Below, in pieces: positions 44,997 through 55,076 of a DNA stretch of 64,000 nucleotides (the first letter of the stretch is position 1; the number at the start of each line of letters is the position of its first letter). The notes under the pieces were generated by a model. That model was given only the letters and a program-made list of their open reading frames with translations, was not told where the DNA came from and did no database searches. The DNA lies in assembly GCF_000407485.1 (NCBI RefSeq), contig NZ_ASWD01000001.1, positions 868,001 through 932,000 on the forward strand, in the 5' to 3' direction. The DNA comes from Enterococcus pallens ATCC BAA-351 (lineage in GTDB: Bacteria; Bacillota; Bacilli; Lactobacillales; Enterococcaceae). Made by a program: the position numbers and the translations under genes.

Positions 44997-45755
44997 ATGA
45001 ACGAACGGGAGTGTTTTGATTTTGTCTATGATATTGGTGAAACAATGCTGAAAAATGGCGCAGAGATTGTTCGAATTGAGAGCACGATCCGTCATGTCGC
45101 CGATGCGCTGGATCTGCAGGAATTTGACAGCTTTGTATTGATTAATGGAATTTTTATGACGGCTCGATTAAAGGATCAAACCGTTCAGGCTCGAGTGAGG
45201 GATATTCCCATCTCACCGATCAATTTGGGACGGATTGAAGAAATTAATACCTTGTCGCGGCGAATTGTGGAAAAGAAATATACACCAGAAGAGGCCAAGG
45301 AACGTTTGGCGGTGATTAAGCAGGAGCATTTTGCTTCAAGTGGATTGAAATTCTTCGCGTATGCTTTTGGCAGTGCCAGCTTCTGCTATATTTTTGGTGG
45401 AACTTTTTGGGATGCTGCGGGGGCCTTTGTTTTAGGATTTTTATTGGCTTTTTACAGTTTTTTTATTGCTCCAAAATTTAATATGTCACAAATTATTTGG
45501 AACATTACCTGCAGTATTTGGGTCAGCACTTTGGCTTGTCTTTTTGTTCATTTTTTTCCGGTGCTGCAGCTGACCAGTTTAGTGACTGGCGGCATTATTT
45601 CTCTTTTGCCCGGGGTAGCGGTGGTTAATGGAATTCGCTACTTGTTTAATGAGGACTATAGTTCTGGCTGGGGGCAGATGATCTATGCCTTAATTACAGC
45701 ATTGTGTGTTTCGGTAGGTGTTGGGTTGGTATTAACCGTGTTTAATTGGCTATAG
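44997..45755 (+). CDS. ThrE-type threonine/serine exporter, N-terminal component
   Basis: 252 residues. N-terminal cytoplasmic part with GETMLKNGAEIVRIESTIRHVADAL (ThrE/DUF1212 signature), then about five membrane helices. In Gram-positive cocci the ThrE exporter is split into two genes; the partner follows here. Exports small hydroxy amino acids in related systems. Start after AAGGAGG. Confidence 0.9.
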   Translation: MNERECFDFVYDIGETMLKNGAEIVRIESTIRHVADALDLQEFDSFVLINGIFMTARLKDQTVQARVRDIPISPINLGRIEEINTLSRRIVEKKYTPEEAKERLAVIKQEHFASSGLKFFAYAFGSASFCYIFGGTFWDAAGAFVLGFLLAFYSFFIAPKFNMSQIIWNITCSIWVSTLACLFVHFFPVLQLTSLVTGGIISLLPGVAVVNGIRYLFNEDYSSGWGQMIYALITALCVSVGVGLVLTVFNWL

Positions 45756-45766
45756 GAGATGATGAG

Positions 45767-46228
45767 ATGACAAGTATGCTATTACAAGTTTTGGCAGGTT
45801 TTTTAGGGACCATTTCTTTCGCCATTCTATTTGAAGCACCAAAAAAATACTATTTGCTGTGCGGGATCATCGGGGCCTTAGGTTGGTTCATCTATTTATT
45901 GATCATGAAATTTTGGGAGGCACCAGTGACTGCAACGTTTATTGCGTCGTTAGCTTTGATTGTTTTATCTCGGGAGGCTTCTTTTGCATTAAGGGCACCC
46001 GTAACCATTTTTCTAATTTGTGGTATTTTCTGTTTAGTTCCTGGGATGGGGGTCTATAATTTTACTTACAACTTTTTTATCGGCGATTCGATTAAGGCTG
46101 CTCAGATTGGGGTCCAGGTGCTGAAAATTGCCATCGCTATCTCAATTGGCATCACGGTAGGGTATGAATTGTCTCCCAAGTGTTTTTTTTCTTATCGTCG
46201 GCGTCAAAAGTCTCTTGATAAAATATGA
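45767..46228 (+). CDS. ThrE-type exporter, C-terminal component (DUF3815)
   Basis: 153 residues from ATG 45767 with AGGAGATG upstream; an earlier ATG overlaps the preceding gene. Five hydrophobic segments such as LLQVLAGFLGTISFAILFEA and IFLICGIFCLVPGMGVYNFT, matching ThrE_2. Pairs with the previous gene, 11 bp away. Confidence 0.9.
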   Translation: MTSMLLQVLAGFLGTISFAILFEAPKKYYLLCGIIGALGWFIYLLIMKFWEAPVTATFIASLALIVLSREASFALRAPVTIFLICGIFCLVPGMGVYNFTYNFFIGDSIKAAQIGVQVLKIAIAISIGITVGYELSPKCFFSYRRRQKSLDKI

Positions 46229-46864
46229 GGGGCTATACCTGAAACAATAAATTTTGGAGATCGTGCATCTGATGCGTGATCTCTTTTTTTTGTTACAAAC
46301 CATTCATGCGAGTAGGTGTATAGACACCCTTTCATTTATATGAAATTTTAAAGGGGATTATTTGGTTTTTCTTCACGATTGATAAAAAATACACAAGCTT
46401 TCTTTGCTAGAAGTAATATAAGATTGCGATTAGAATACTTTTGTTATTAAAAAGCTTTTCTAATCATATTATAATATAAAAGGAGCAGGATTTTTATAAG
46501 TGAATTTTCAGTAGTTCTGTATGCAGGATTCTTCGTATTTGTCGAGCTTTTTTATGAGTTAGCTAAAAAAAGGGGAGGTTTTTAGAGGAATTTGAAAAGA
46601 ATTGTTTAAATTGACAAAAAATTGTAGTAAACTTGTGTAAGCGGAAGCAAATAGAAAAAAACAACTTTTTTGCTAAAAAGACTTGAATTCGATCGTGTTT
46701 TATGGTTATTTTAACCTATGGTAAGTGAATGGTTGAATAAGCACATTTTTGATTTTACTAAAGTTGCCTGTTTTTAACAGGTTTTTATTCGCGTCCAAAT
46801 ACAGATTTTAAACAGCCTTCTTGCTGTTTTTAATAAAAACAATCTATCAAGGGAGTGAAGGATT
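46229..46864. other. Intergenic region upstream of the Xaa-Pro dipeptidase
   Basis: 636 bp. A terminator GAGATC...GATCTC with inner GCATC/GATGC and T-run sits at 46257-46292. Two small hairpins (CCTGTTTTTAACAGG near 46766 and AAACAGCCTTCTTGCTGTTT near 46812) lie just before the next gene. No gene is supported. Confidence 0.55.
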
Positions 46865-47941
46865 TTGAAAGAACGTCGCGTGGAAAGAGTAATCGAAAAA
46901 ATGAAGGAACAAGGGTATGGACAACTGTTAGTTTCTGACCCGGCAACTATTTTCTATCTTACCGGTCGTTGGATTCATCCAGGTGAAAGATTATTGGTAT
47001 TGGTCATTACTCCAGAAAACAAAAACACATTGGTCATTAACAAGCTATTCCCAATCGAAGAAGATTTGGGTGTTGAAAAAGTCTTTATTGATGATACGGA
47101 CGATGCTGTAAAGAAAGTTTTGGACTATGTAAATACTGACGAAAAAATTGGGGTAGACAAAAACTGGCCTGCTCATTTCTTATTACGTCTATTAGAGCTA
47201 GTACCAGATGCTAAACTAGGCAATGGTTCTGAAGTGACTGACGCAGTTCGGGCAATCAAAGATGAAGAAGAAAAACAATTGTTGCGAGATGCACAAGCAG
47301 ACAATGAAATTGCAGTTGATCGTTTGAAAAAATTATTACCGCAAGAGTTAACTGAAGCAGAAATGGCAGACAAATTGGCTGAGATTTACAAAGAACTTGG
47401 CAACAGCGGCTTCTCCTTTGATCCAATTGTAGGCTACGGTGCCAATGCAGCCGATCCTCACCATGAAACAGATGATTCTAAAGTGAAACCTGGCGACAGT
47501 GTCATTTTAGACATCGGCGGAATCAAAAATTCTTATGCTTCTGACTTAACTCGGACGTTCTTCTACAAAGAAGTTTCTGATAAGGGTCGTGAAGTGTATG
47601 AAATCGTAAAAGAAGCGAACCAACGTGCGATTGATTTGGTAAAACCAGGTGTGAAATTCTCAGATATTGATGCAGCCGCTCGTGATTACATCACTGAAAA
47701 AGGCTACGGCGAGTACTTCACACACCGTTTGGGACATTTTATTGGTATCGAATGTCACGAAGCAGGTGATGTGTCAGGTGCTAACGATAATGTCGCTGAG
47801 GTGGGGAATGTTTTCTCTATTGAACCAGGAATTTATATTCCAGGCGAAGTAGGCGTACGGATTGAAGATTTAGTTATCGTTACTGAAGATGGTTGTGAAA
47901 ACTTGAACCACTATCCAAAAGATCTAGAAATTATCGGATAG
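46865..47941 (+). CDS. pepQ: Xaa-Pro dipeptidase
   Basis: 358 residues from TTG 46865 (GGGAGTGAAGG upstream). M24B fold with metal ligands in VILDIGGIKNSYASDLTRTF (two Asp), THRLGHFIGIECHE (His), SIEPGIYIPGEVGVRIED (two Glu). Hydrolyses dipeptides ending in proline and so releases free proline. It opens a run of genes with a proline iminopeptidase and a peptide transporter directly upstream of the proline reductase genes, which suggests feeding proline into that pathway. Confidence 0.92.
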   Translation: MKERRVERVIEKMKEQGYGQLLVSDPATIFYLTGRWIHPGERLLVLVITPENKNTLVINKLFPIEEDLGVEKVFIDDTDDAVKKVLDYVNTDEKIGVDKNWPAHFLLRLLELVPDAKLGNGSEVTDAVRAIKDEEEKQLLRDAQADNEIAVDRLKKLLPQELTEAEMADKLAEIYKELGNSGFSFDPIVGYGANAADPHHETDDSKVKPGDSVILDIGGIKNSYASDLTRTFFYKEVSDKGREVYEIVKEANQRAIDLVKPGVKFSDIDAAARDYITEKGYGEYFTHRLGHFIGIECHEAGDVSGANDNVAEVGNVFSIEPGIYIPGEVGVRIEDLVIVTEDGCENLNHYPKDLEIIG

Positions 47942-48044
47942 ACTGTTTGTTCTTCTATCCGTCAGCAGCGGATAGAAGAACCTTCATTGTGATAAAGAAG
48001 GATCGAGAAACGTCAGACTCACTGATTAAACTAGGAGGATGAAG

Positions 48045-48926
48045 ATGAAAGTTGAAGAAGGCTACATGCCCTATTTAGGTCACAAAACGTATTACCGCAT
48101 TGTTGGAGAACAAAAAAATGGGAAAAAACCATTGATTTTGATGCATGGCGGACCAGGCTCCACTCACAATTATTTTGAAGTATTGGATGAAATGGCAGTC
48201 GAAGGCCGTCAATTGATTATGTACGATCAATTAGGTTGCGGAAAATCAGCAGTCCCGTCAGACCCATCTTTATGGACAAAAGAAACTTGGGTAAATGAAC
48301 TAATTGCCTTAAGGGAACATTTAGGCTTAGAAGAAGTTCATCTGCTAGGGCAATCTTGGGGTGGTATGTTAGAAATTATTTATTTATGTGATTATGCACC
48401 TAAAGGAATCAAGAGTATGGTCCTTTCCAGCACACTTTCTTCTGCTAGTCTTTGGGCACAGGAGCAACATCGTATGATCAAATTTATGACCGAAGAGGAT
48501 CAAGAGGCTATTGCCAAGGCGGAGGCTGAAAGTAAGTATGATGATCCTGCGTATCTAGCAGCCAATGATCGTTTTATGGTGCGCCATGCAGCCGCAGTGC
48601 CAACTGAGGATTCGCCAGAACCATTGCGTCGAGAAAAAGTTCCAGGAACAGAAAGCTACGTGACTGCTTGGGGACCAAACGAGTACATGCCGACGGGAAC
48701 GTTGCAACCGTACGAGTATACCGACAAGTTACCGATGATTGATGTGCCGACTTTGATTACTAGTGGAACCAATGATTTATCGACGCCTCTTGTAGCTAAG
48801 ACAATGTACGATGCGATTCCTGGAGCAAAATGGGAATTATTTGCCTACAGCCGTCACATGCCATTTGTCGAAGAACGCGAGAAATATATGAATATCTTGG
48901 AAGCGTGGTTAGAGGAAAACGACTAA
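48045..48926 (+). CDS. pip: Proline iminopeptidase (alpha/beta hydrolase, S33)
   Basis: 293 residues from ATG 48045, six bases after AGGAGG. Motifs: HGGPGSTHNYFEVL oxyanion loop, LLGQSWGGMLEII with the catalytic Ser, TSGTNDLSTPL (Asp) and SRHMPFVEE (His). Removes N-terminal proline from peptides. Between pepQ and the transporter gene, all on one strand. The lineage is the lactic-acid-bacteria type. Confidence 0.9.
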   Translation: MKVEEGYMPYLGHKTYYRIVGEQKNGKKPLILMHGGPGSTHNYFEVLDEMAVEGRQLIMYDQLGCGKSAVPSDPSLWTKETWVNELIALREHLGLEEVHLLGQSWGGMLEIIYLCDYAPKGIKSMVLSSTLSSASLWAQEQHRMIKFMTEEDQEAIAKAEAESKYDDPAYLAANDRFMVRHAAAVPTEDSPEPLRREKVPGTESYVTAWGPNEYMPTGTLQPYEYTDKLPMIDVPTLITSGTNDLSTPLVAKTMYDAIPGAKWELFAYSRHMPFVEEREKYMNILEAWLEEND

Positions 48927-48953
48927 AAACAATTAAATGAAAGAAGGATGATC

Positions 48954-50312
48954 ATGGAAACAACTCCAGTGAAAAAGAAAAAACCTTTTGGCTTCTATGT
49001 CTGTTCATTAGGCTTCTCTTTTGAACGTATGGCATTTTATACTGCCAAATACATGTTGGCGATTTGGATCGCTACAACAGCTGCTTCTGGCGGATTAGGA
49101 ATGACAAGTGCACAGGGGGCAGCAATTTCCGCCTACTTTGTTGCCGCGACTTACATTACACCAATATTTGGTGGTTGGTTAGCTGACTACTGGTTAAGTC
49201 CTCGACTTTGTGTAGCTGCTGGTATGATTTTGATGGGAGCCGGCTATATGTTGGCTTGGCAAGCAAGCTCATTAGGTATGGTTTGGGCGATGATCATTTT
49301 AGTTGCCCTTGGGACAGGTTTATTTAAAGGAAATCTATCTGGGATAAATGGTCTATTATTCAGTGACGAAAAAGAATTGAATGAAGCATTCTCTGTTCAA
49401 TACTCATTCGTTAACGTTGGTTCATTCTGTGGAACAACTTTCTTAGTATTGTTGATTCCTGCCTTTGGCTTCAACTTTGTCTTCATGATTTGTGGCTTGT
49501 TGCTGCTAATCGATGCTGCTTGGTTTATCTTCAACAGCCGTTCATTAGGTGAAGCAGGTAAGAAACCATTTAAGGTTGACCAACGTCAGTTTGAATCTGC
49601 GGGTAAAAAGGCTGCAGGTGAAGAAAATGCTCCATTAACTTCGGGCGATAAAAAACGAATCTTTGCTATTATTTTGGTTACGTTGTTCTCAGTTGTATTT
49701 TGGATGGTTTGGTACATGGCTTATATGCCAGCATACTACTACTTCGGTTACGGTGATGGCGCTGGTTTCTTAGGGCGTGCCAATTGGGTAATTGGCAATT
49801 TCCAAGTACCAACTTCTTACTTTGACTCAATGAATGCTTTGACTTGTATCATTTTAGGCCCAATCTTAGGTAAATTATGGACTAAACTGGCTGCACGGCC
49901 ACAAGGTGACATGAGCATGTTTAAGAAAACAGCTTTGGGGATGATTTTGGTAGGTGTTTCTTACGTTGCAATGGTAGTTGCAGATATGGTTGGACAAGGA
50001 CATGCGTCTATCTTATGGTTAGTATTAGTCAGTCTGTTAATGTCTGTAGGGGAAATGATCTTCTCTCCATTAGGTAATTCTTTTATTGCCAAATTAGCAC
50101 CAGCTAAATTGATGGGGCTGTTGCTAGGAGTTTGGCCAGTTGCCGTATTCTTTGCACAATTGATTTATCCAAAAATTTATGCATTCTTAGAAACAGATGT
50201 TCCAGCGGAATTCCAAATGGGTTATGGTATTTTAGCTGCGATTGTTATTGTCTTAGGTTTGATCCTATGGTTTGGTAGTAAGAATCTGGACAAATTAGAA
50301 ACGGCAGAATAG
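48954..50312 (+). CDS. POT/PTR family di- and tripeptide transporter
   Basis: 452 residues from ATG 48954, six bases after AGAAGG. About 12-14 membrane segments. Motifs: FSFERMAFYTAKYMLAIWIA (E-R-x-x-Y/F-like proton-coupling motif) and FSVQYSFVNVGSFCGTTFLV. Imports small peptides with protons. With the two peptidases upstream it would bring in proline-containing peptides. Ends with a strong terminator before prdC. Confidence 0.92.
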   Translation: METTPVKKKKPFGFYVCSLGFSFERMAFYTAKYMLAIWIATTAASGGLGMTSAQGAAISAYFVAATYITPIFGGWLADYWLSPRLCVAAGMILMGAGYMLAWQASSLGMVWAMIILVALGTGLFKGNLSGINGLLFSDEKELNEAFSVQYSFVNVGSFCGTTFLVLLIPAFGFNFVFMICGLLLLIDAAWFIFNSRSLGEAGKKPFKVDQRQFESAGKKAAGEENAPLTSGDKKRIFAIILVTLFSVVFWMVWYMAYMPAYYYFGYGDGAGFLGRANWVIGNFQVPTSYFDSMNALTCIILGPILGKLWTKLAARPQGDMSMFKKTALGMILVGVSYVAMVVADMVGQGHASILWLVLVSLLMSVGEMIFSPLGNSFIAKLAPAKLMGLLLGVWPVAVFFAQLIYPKIYAFLETDVPAEFQMGYGILAAIVIVLGLILWFGSKNLDKLETAE

Positions 50313-50322
50313 TAGAGTACAG

Positions 50323-50357
50323 AAATAGACCTCATTTTTAGAGGTCTATTTTTTTTG
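50323..50357 (+). terminator. Terminator of the peptide transporter gene
   Basis: AATAGACCTC and GAGGTCTATT around a short loop, then TTTTTTT. Confidence 0.9.
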
Positions 50358-50797
50358 TGAAAATGGCTGAAATTGTGAATGAAGTTACATATAAACTATT
50401 TAATAATACGTAGAACTAATAATGGTATAAGTTTGTTTGAATTGAGGTGGAAATACGAATGACCCCCTCTTTAAATAACAAAGATTTTCTAATGTGATTT
50501 ATACGTAAATAACAAGATTAAAATAAAATGTGATTAAGATTAGAAAACGCTTTTTTAGGAGTGCTAGCGTTTTACAGCGCTATTTGCCAAGTTTTTCAGA
50601 TTTTAGCAGTAGAATGCATTTTCTTAAAAAAATAATAAAAAAATGAGTCGCTCATATCGATTAAATTGTCAGAAGAATACGATAAATAGCAGAAATCGTC
50701 TTTATAAAAAATCCTCATTGTGATATGATTTATTTGAACTAAGGGCGGCTGATTTGCTCAAGTTCGAACAAGTTAAAAATGGGGGAGGTGAAATAAA
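50358..50797. other. Intergenic region with possible sigma-54 promoter for prdC
   Basis: 440 bp before prdC, AT-rich. At 50743-50757 GGGCGGCTGATTTGC has the GG and GC at the spacing of a -24/-12 promoter (consensus TGGCAC-N5-TTGC) but with mismatches. TGATATGAT a few bases upstream could instead be a sigma-A -10. No upstream activator site identified. Confidence 0.3.
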
Positions 50798-52087
50798 TTG
50801 ACACAAATTCTTATACCATTAAAGCAACATGTTGGCGCTCCTTGTAAAGGGATTGTCCAAGCTGGAGAAAAGGTTAAACGAGGTCAGTTGGTTGCGGAGC
50901 CAAATGGTCTTGGAGCCAATATTCACAGCAGTTTTTCTGGCAAAGTAGTAGATGTTAGTGAAGAAAGTGTTGTTCTGATGATCGATGAGGAACAGGACTT
51001 TTCCAGCTATGTACCGATTCCAGAAACAGACTCCATGATTAAAGCGGTAGAAGAAGCCGGAGTTGTTGGTGCTGGCGGAGCTGGTTTCCCAACATTTCTA
51101 AAACTGTCCTGTGAAATTTCTGAGGGCGTATTTATTGCCAATGGAGCGGAGTGTGAAGCGCTGCTTGCTCATAACGTGAAACAAATGAGTGAGCATATTG
51201 ATCAGTTGATCCGTGGAACGAAGTATTGTATGGAGATGGTGAAGGCACCTAAAGGTGTCATTGCGGTGAAAGGTAAACATCGCCAATTAGTGCTGCGCTT
51301 AATCAAAGCAGTGGAGGCCGAAGCGAATATTGAGGTGTATCAACTGCCGGATATTTATCCAGCAGGCGATGAACGTATGATTGTTCGTGAAGTAATGGAT
51401 GTTGTCTTGGAACCAGGCCAGCTTCCAACGGAAGTCGGTGCAGTCATTGATAATGTCGAAACGATCAAACGGATTGCAGAGGCCATTGAAGATCGCAAGC
51501 CATTCATCGACAAGGATGTCACGGTTTCTGGACGGGTGAAACAAAAGGAAACGGTCTTTGTAGATGTTCCGATTGGAACACCTGTCAAAACATTGATTAA
51601 TAATGTAGGCGGCTATGTAGAGCCTCATGGCGAAATCGTTATCGGCGGACCGATGACTGGACGCAGCGGGGAAGAAACAACGCCAATTACGAAAACAAGT
51701 GGTGGCGTGCTAGTAGCTATGCCATTTCCACAGGAACACCGCAAAGTCGGCTTGCTGATTTGCGAATGCGGAGGTTCCGCAGAACGGATGACCGAAATCG
51801 TGAATAACATGGGCGCCGAAGTTGTCGCTGCAGAACGCTGTAAGCGAATGGTAGAAGTAAATGGAAGATATAGGTGTGCCTTACCAGGTATATGTCCAGG
51901 TCAAGCGAAGACGGTAATGTCCTTGAAAAAACAAGGCGCCGAAGTCGTAATGACTGGTTCCTGTTCTGATTGAACGAACACCGTCATGGGTGTAGCTCCT
52001 AGGTTAGGAGTTCCGGTTTATCATCATACAGATCACGTACTGCGGGCTGATGGGCACAGACTATATCGTAAATTACCGACAAATTAA
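50798..52087 (+). CDS. prdC: PrdC, electron-transfer selenoprotein of D-proline reductase
   Basis: 429 residues from TTG 50798 (GGGGGAGG upstream). RnfC-like fold with the glycine-rich VGAGGAGFPTFLKL site and NGAECEALLAHN; a C-terminal cysteine-rich part. The TGA at 51971-51973 is not the end: the frame continues 38 codons through TNTVMGVAPRLGVPVYHHTD to TAA 52085-52087. The motif around it is GSCSD-Sec-TN. A small hairpin ACACC-GTCATG-GGTGT lies 4 nt after the TGA and a second at 51996-52010, suitable for a bacterial SECIS. PrdC proteins of clostridia are selenoproteins with Sec at this place. Without recoding it would appear truncated at 391. Confidence 0.9.
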
Positions 52088-52113
52088 GAAAAAATCTTAG
52101 GAGGAATTAACGA

Positions 52114-54012
52114 ATGTCTATTACAGCAGAAACTGCGAAAGAACATGCAAAAGATCCTGCAGTATTATGTTGCCGTGCAGAAGCAGGGAAAGTGATCGCA
52201 CCAGATGATCTAGAAGATCCAGCGATCTTTGAAGATTTGGAGGATTCAGGGTTACTAGAAATCCCTGAAAACGCGTTAACAATCGAACAAGTACTTGGAA
52301 CAACGTTAAAGGAAACCACAGATGCCTTGATTCCTTTAACAAGAGAGATTCTTGATGGTGTGAAGGAAGTGGAAGCTGCCGAACCAGAAGTGGCAGAAGA
52401 ACCAATGCCTGCAGCGCCAGAAGCACCTGTTCACCCAGTACCGCCAGAAGCACCAGTAGTACCATTTGCAGGAGGAACCATCAAGATTCACATTGCAGAA
52501 GGAAAAGGTATTGACTTAGAAGTCCCTATGTCCGTTGCTGGATCAATGGGCGTGGCAGCACCTGCTGCACCAGCGCCAATTGATCCAGAACAAGCAGCCG
52601 CTCCTGCACCGCAGGCACCAGCTGCGGAGGCAGAAGTAGAAGAGAAAGTGATTCGCTCGGTTCGTCGTGACTACTTAACGATCGACAAAGTAGAATTTGG
52701 CGAAGAGACGAAAATTGAAGGAACAACCTTAATCTTACGTAAGATGGAAGAAATGTGTGCTGAAGCAGTTGAACTAGAAGAACTAGTGGAAAGCATGACC
52801 TTTGAAATCATTACGCCAGACCGTTACAACGAATACAGCGAAACCATCATGGACGTTCAACCAATTGCTGCAAAAGCAGAAGGCGATATCGGCCATGGCG
52901 TAACACGCGTATTAGACGGTGTGGTCTTGGTAGTAACAGGAACAGACGCAAATGGTGTTCAAATCGGCGAATTCGGTTCATCGGAAGGTGAATTGGACCG
53001 CAACATCATGTGGGGACGTCCTGGAGCACCAGAAAAAGGCGAAATTTTCATTAAAACGCAAGTAACAATTAAAGAAGGGGCGAATATGGAACGCCCAGGT
53101 CCATTGGCAGCCCATAAAGCGTCTGATTATATTACCCAAGAGATTCGTGAAGCAATTAAAAAAGCAGACGAAGCATTGGTAAGTGGGTCAGAAGAAATCG
53201 TGCAAAAACGCCGTTTTGGTAACAAACGTGTCTTGATTGTTAAAGAAATCATGGGACAAGGGGCGATGCACGATAACTTGATTATGCCTGTTGAGCCAGT
53301 CGGCACTCTTGGTGCAAAACCAAACGTTGACCTTGGCAACCTGCCAATCATGTTAGCACCGACCGAAGTATTAGATGGCGGTATTCATGCATTGACTTGT
53401 ATTGGACCTGCATCAAAAGAAACATCGCGTCATTACTGGAGAGAACCATTGGTGATGGAAGCGATGGAAGATCCAGAAATTGATTTGGTGGGCGTGATGT
53501 TTGTCGGTTCACCTCAGGCAAATACTGAAAAATACTATGTGTCAAAACGTCTAGGTATGACGATTGAAGCGATGGATATTGACGGAGCGATTGTAACGAC
53601 AGAAGGATTCGGAAATAACCACATTGACTTTGCTTCCCATATCGAAGAAATCGGTAAACGAGGCGTCAATGTTGTCGGTGATTCCTACTCTGCAGTTCAA
53701 GGGGCTCTAGTTGTCGGAAACCCAGAAATGGGCGCAATGGTGGATAACAACAAATCAAAACAAGGGATCGAAAATGAAATCTTGTCTAACAATACGTTGT
53801 GTAAAGAAGACGCCATTCGCGACTTGGCAATGTTGAAAACACTGATGGGCGGCGGCGAAATTAAAGCAGCTGAACGCAAGTGGAATCCAAATGTGAAGTT
53901 AAACAATATCGAAATCATTGAAAAGACGACGGGCAAGAAAGTTGACCTGGTTGACAATGAACAAATTTTACCTAAGAGCAAAAAACGTCAAGAGATTTAC
54001 GAAAAAGACTAG
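52114..54012 (+). CDS. prdA: PrdA, D-proline reductase proprotein (pyruvoyl precursor)
   Basis: 632 residues, ATG after GGAGGAATTAACG. A proprotein cleaved to give two subunits; the new N-terminal pyruvoyl group forms from a cysteine. That Cys429 is visible in HALTCIGPASKETSRHY, matching the C. sticklandii site. An Ala/Pro/Glu-rich linker occupies about 88-175. PrdA binds D-proline through the pyruvoyl group and, with PrdB, opens the ring to 5-aminovalerate. The C-terminal half (after 429) resembles PrdE and the preceding region resembles PrdD. Second gene of the prd operon. Confidence 0.94.
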   Translation: MSITAETAKEHAKDPAVLCCRAEAGKVIAPDDLEDPAIFEDLEDSGLLEIPENALTIEQVLGTTLKETTDALIPLTREILDGVKEVEAAEPEVAEEPMPAAPEAPVHPVPPEAPVVPFAGGTIKIHIAEGKGIDLEVPMSVAGSMGVAAPAAPAPIDPEQAAAPAPQAPAAEAEVEEKVIRSVRRDYLTIDKVEFGEETKIEGTTLILRKMEEMCAEAVELEELVESMTFEIITPDRYNEYSETIMDVQPIAAKAEGDIGHGVTRVLDGVVLVVTGTDANGVQIGEFGSSEGELDRNIMWGRPGAPEKGEIFIKTQVTIKEGANMERPGPLAAHKASDYITQEIREAIKKADEALVSGSEEIVQKRRFGNKRVLIVKEIMGQGAMHDNLIMPVEPVGTLGAKPNVDLGNLPIMLAPTEVLDGGIHALTCIGPASKETSRHYWREPLVMEAMEDPEIDLVGVMFVGSPQANTEKYYVSKRLGMTIEAMDIDGAIVTTEGFGNNHIDFASHIEEIGKRGVNVVGDSYSAVQGALVVGNPEMGAMVDNNKSKQGIENEILSNNTLCKEDAIRDLAMLKTLMGGGEIKAAERKWNPNVKLNNIEIIEKTTGKKVDLVDNEQILPKSKKRQEIYEKD

Positions 54013-54032
54013 ATTTAGGTGACGAAAAAATT

Positions 54033-54332
54033 ATGGATAGACTCAAATACATTTCAACGGAACAAATGTTTGAGGGAATTATTGTTGAGCTTCACGATGC
54101 AAGCGTAACAATCGATATCAAAGGACGTTTAGGTCAATTAAAAATTCCTCGACGCATGATCATTTCTGAATATGATTTAGCAATTGGTCAGGAAGTTGGA
54201 TTTTTAATGACGTATCCAGAGGTTTTGGAAGAGGAGCCAAACGATCATTATGTTCATGCCATTAAAGAGCACGAACGACGTCGGTTGGAAAATCAGAAAA
54301 AACGCGAACAGACACACAGAGAGGAGAATTAA
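54033..54332 (+). CDS. Small conserved protein between prdA and prdB (CBO2463/CBO2479-like)
   Basis: 99 residues MDRLKYISTEQMFEGIIVEL..., with an OB-fold-like strand pattern (VTIDIKGRLGQLKIPRRMII) and a basic helical end. Similar small proteins sit inside proline reductase clusters of clostridia, without known function. It starts 20 bp after prdA and ends 3 bp before prdB. Probable accessory or assembly factor; inferred. Confidence 0.75.
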   Translation: MDRLKYISTEQMFEGIIVELHDASVTIDIKGRLGQLKIPRRMIISEYDLAIGQEVGFLMTYPEVLEEEPNDHYVHAIKEHERRRLENQKKREQTHREEN

Positions 54333-54335
54333 CAC

Positions 54336-55061
54336 ATGGGCTTAACAGTCTTTGAAGGGTTGCAGTCAGAAATTTTCGTGCCAATCACGCCGAAATCTGT
54401 CTTCACACCGGTCAAAAAAGAACTGAAAGAAATGCGTGTTGCACTAGCTACTGCAGCAGGTGTTCATTTAAAGAGTGACAAACGATTCAATTTAGCAGGG
54501 GATACGACGTACCGCGAAGTGCCAGATGGTACACCAAGCGACGAATTAATGGTATCGCACGGTGGGTACGACAATGCCGATGTCAACCGCGACGTGAACG
54601 CAATGTTTCCGATAGACCGTTTGCATGAATTAGTCAAAGAAGGCTTTATTAAAGAAGCAGCACCCGTTCATTATGCATTTATGGGCGGCGGGGGCGACCA
54701 AGAAGCCTTTCACGATGTGACTGGACCTGAGATCGCACAAAAATTAGTAGATGAAGAAGTCGACGCTGTCGTAATGACCGCTGGCTGAGGAACCTGTCAT
54801 AGAACTGCCGTGATCGTGCAGAGAGCTATTGAGGAAGCGGGAATTCCTACTATTTTAATTGCAGCATTACCACCAGTAGTACGACAAAATGGATCACCAC
54901 GTGCGGTAGCACCGATGGTTCCAATGGGCGCAAATGCTGGAGAACCACACAATATTGAAATGCAAACAGGTATCTTAAAAGATACGTTAACCAACTTAGT
55001 AACAATTGAAACACCAGGTAAGATCGTTCCATTACCTTACGAATACATTGCACATGTATAG
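54336..55061 (+). CDS. prdB: PrdB, selenocysteine subunit of D-proline reductase
   Basis: 241 residues with TGA at 54786-54788 read as selenocysteine (residue 151, in VVMTAG-Sec-GTCHRTAV). The reading frame continues to TAG at 55061 as IEEAGIPTILIAALPPVVR and beyond, the same family pattern as glycine reductase GrdB. Sec attacks C-alpha/N of D-proline while the PrdA pyruvoyl group holds it. A hairpin CTGC-N9-GCAG (54805-54821) lies 16 nt downstream, SECIS distance. Read without recoding, it would be split into two apparent genes. Confidence 0.95.
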
Positions 55062-55076
55062 AATATAGGTGACTTT

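Noticed and set aside
51971-51973. TGA as the end of prdC and prdC as a truncated gene
   Set aside because: The frame continues in family-like sequence to a UAA, hairpins follow at once, and sel genes are nearby; recoding to Sec fits better.
52121-52465. Long minus-strand open frame inside prdA
   Set aside because: It is the complement of the Ala/Pro-rich linker; low-complexity, no ribosome site.
54786-54788. prdB as two genes or a pseudogene
   Set aside because: The TGA lies at the known Sec position of PrdB and the downstream part matches the family.
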